A stretch of 64,000 nt of DNA, taken from positions 112,004 through 176,003 of the forward strand of contig JAJEDE010000012.1 of assembly GCA_022821645.1 (NCBI GenBank), in the 5' to 3' direction. The notes beneath the pieces are model-generated. The model was not told the origin of the DNA and did no database searches. It saw only the letters and a list, made by a program, of their open reading frames with translations. Source of the DNA: Chloroflexota bacterium. GTDB lineage: Bacteria; Chloroflexota; UBA11872. Below, in pieces: positions 63,728-64,000 of the stretch. Position 1 is the first letter of the stretch, and each line of letters starts with the position of its first letter. A program made the translations under genes and the position numbers.

Positions 63728-64000
63728 GGAGAGGGAGCAAGAGCCGTCCCTCTCGCGAGGGCGCGGGGCGTTTTGCAAGGGTCTCCCCCAGGCGAGGAAC
63801 TACGAGCGGACGGATCTTCGAGGTCGAGCGGCATTTTGCAGCGGTCGCTATCGGGCGAGGGAACGCGAGCGGCGGGCAGGGGGTGCGGGCGGGTGTGCGG
63901 GGGCGGATTGTGGCGGGGGGTGAAGGGGGAGCTGTCTCTGGCCGGGGCCCCCCCCCCGGGGGGGGGGGGCGGGCGCCGGGCCCCGTGGGGGGGTTTTTGT

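Larger units (their letters stand above)
63301..64000. other. Repeat-rich 3' flank and low-complexity contig end
   Basis: No gene. It carries the second palindromic repeat, two CCCTCACCCCAACCCTCTCCC-type elements and a CCGGGC/GCCCGG hairpin near 63681-63698. From about 63940 the sequence degenerates into long C and G runs, which look like an assembly end. Confidence 0.6.

Noticed and set aside
63940..64000. Long C and G runs at the window end considered as a G-quadruplex or telomere-like element
   Set aside because: Unbroken homopolymers of this kind at the end of a sequence are more likely an assembly or base-calling artefact.

Overview
The window is a high-GC bacterial chromosome segment. 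Its housekeeping genes (ilvE, rnc, smc, ftsE/ftsX, prfB, secA, dnaB, rplI, rho) sit among secondary-metabolism genes: amidohydrolase, Rieske protein, ThuA-like protein, PEP-hydrolase-like TIM barrel, two iron-type alcohol dehydrogenases, an Ldh-type oxidoreductase and a D-amino-acid PLP enzyme. This mix, with a DUF6062 protein and a TatA fused to a long tail, is most like uncultured Chloroflexota (SAR202/Dehalococcoidia-like). That assignment is inference; no rRNA or tRNA gene was found to test it.

Layout. 1-3505: minus-strand catabolic cluster (amidohydrolase, Rieske, TIM barrel, ThuA-like, start of a zinc alcohol dehydrogenase). 3578-4583: an intact vapBC-type toxin-antitoxin pair beside a decayed second copy. 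4683-17018: HAD hydrolase, GT-C-like membrane protein, FtsH-like AAA protease, lipoprotein, TatA fusion, tartrate/isopropylmalate-type dehydrogenase, DUF6062, alpha/beta hydrolase, glycogen-debranching enzyme, TauE exporter. 17143-27450: an accessory island with a MerR-DUF433/DUF5615 toxin-antitoxin pair, a nuclease-like orphan, a XamI-type restriction-modification system, a family of tiny membrane/coiled-coil proteins, a trypsin-like protease and several toxin-antitoxin and nitrilase remnants. 27453-36873: nitrilase, GNAT, ilvE, rnc-smc, a PASTA protein and a CtpA-type protease. 37156-38921: an NgoMIV-type restriction-modification system. 38954-46215: minus-strand core block secA > prfB > metallopeptidase > ftsE > ftsX > second ftsE-like ATPase. 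46443-52274: four-gene plus-strand operon led by a MORC/MutL-like GHKL ATPase. 52343-57862: Fe-ADH, sodC, dnaB, rplI, rho. 58149-63300: NYN nuclease, D-amino-acid enzyme, DUF503, second Fe-ADH, Ldh. The last 700 bases are repeats ending in a G/C homopolymer run that looks like a contig end.

Working together: rnc and smc overlap. In the secA block, prfB, the metallopeptidase, ftsE and ftsX overlap or nearly abut, which suggests co-translation. prfB carries the classic +1 programmed frameshift that autoregulates RF2. Between rplI and dnaB lies a cluster of DnaA-box-like sites, a possible origin or DnaA-regulated region.

Best candidate for a new system: the operon at 46443-52274. A GHKL ATPase is translationally coupled to an unrecognised protein and to two tandem paralogues that share a core and C-terminus but differ at the N-terminus. 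It lies between core genes in a window rich in defence genes and resembles a reduced relative of MORC-containing defence operons. Its function is inferred only from architecture.
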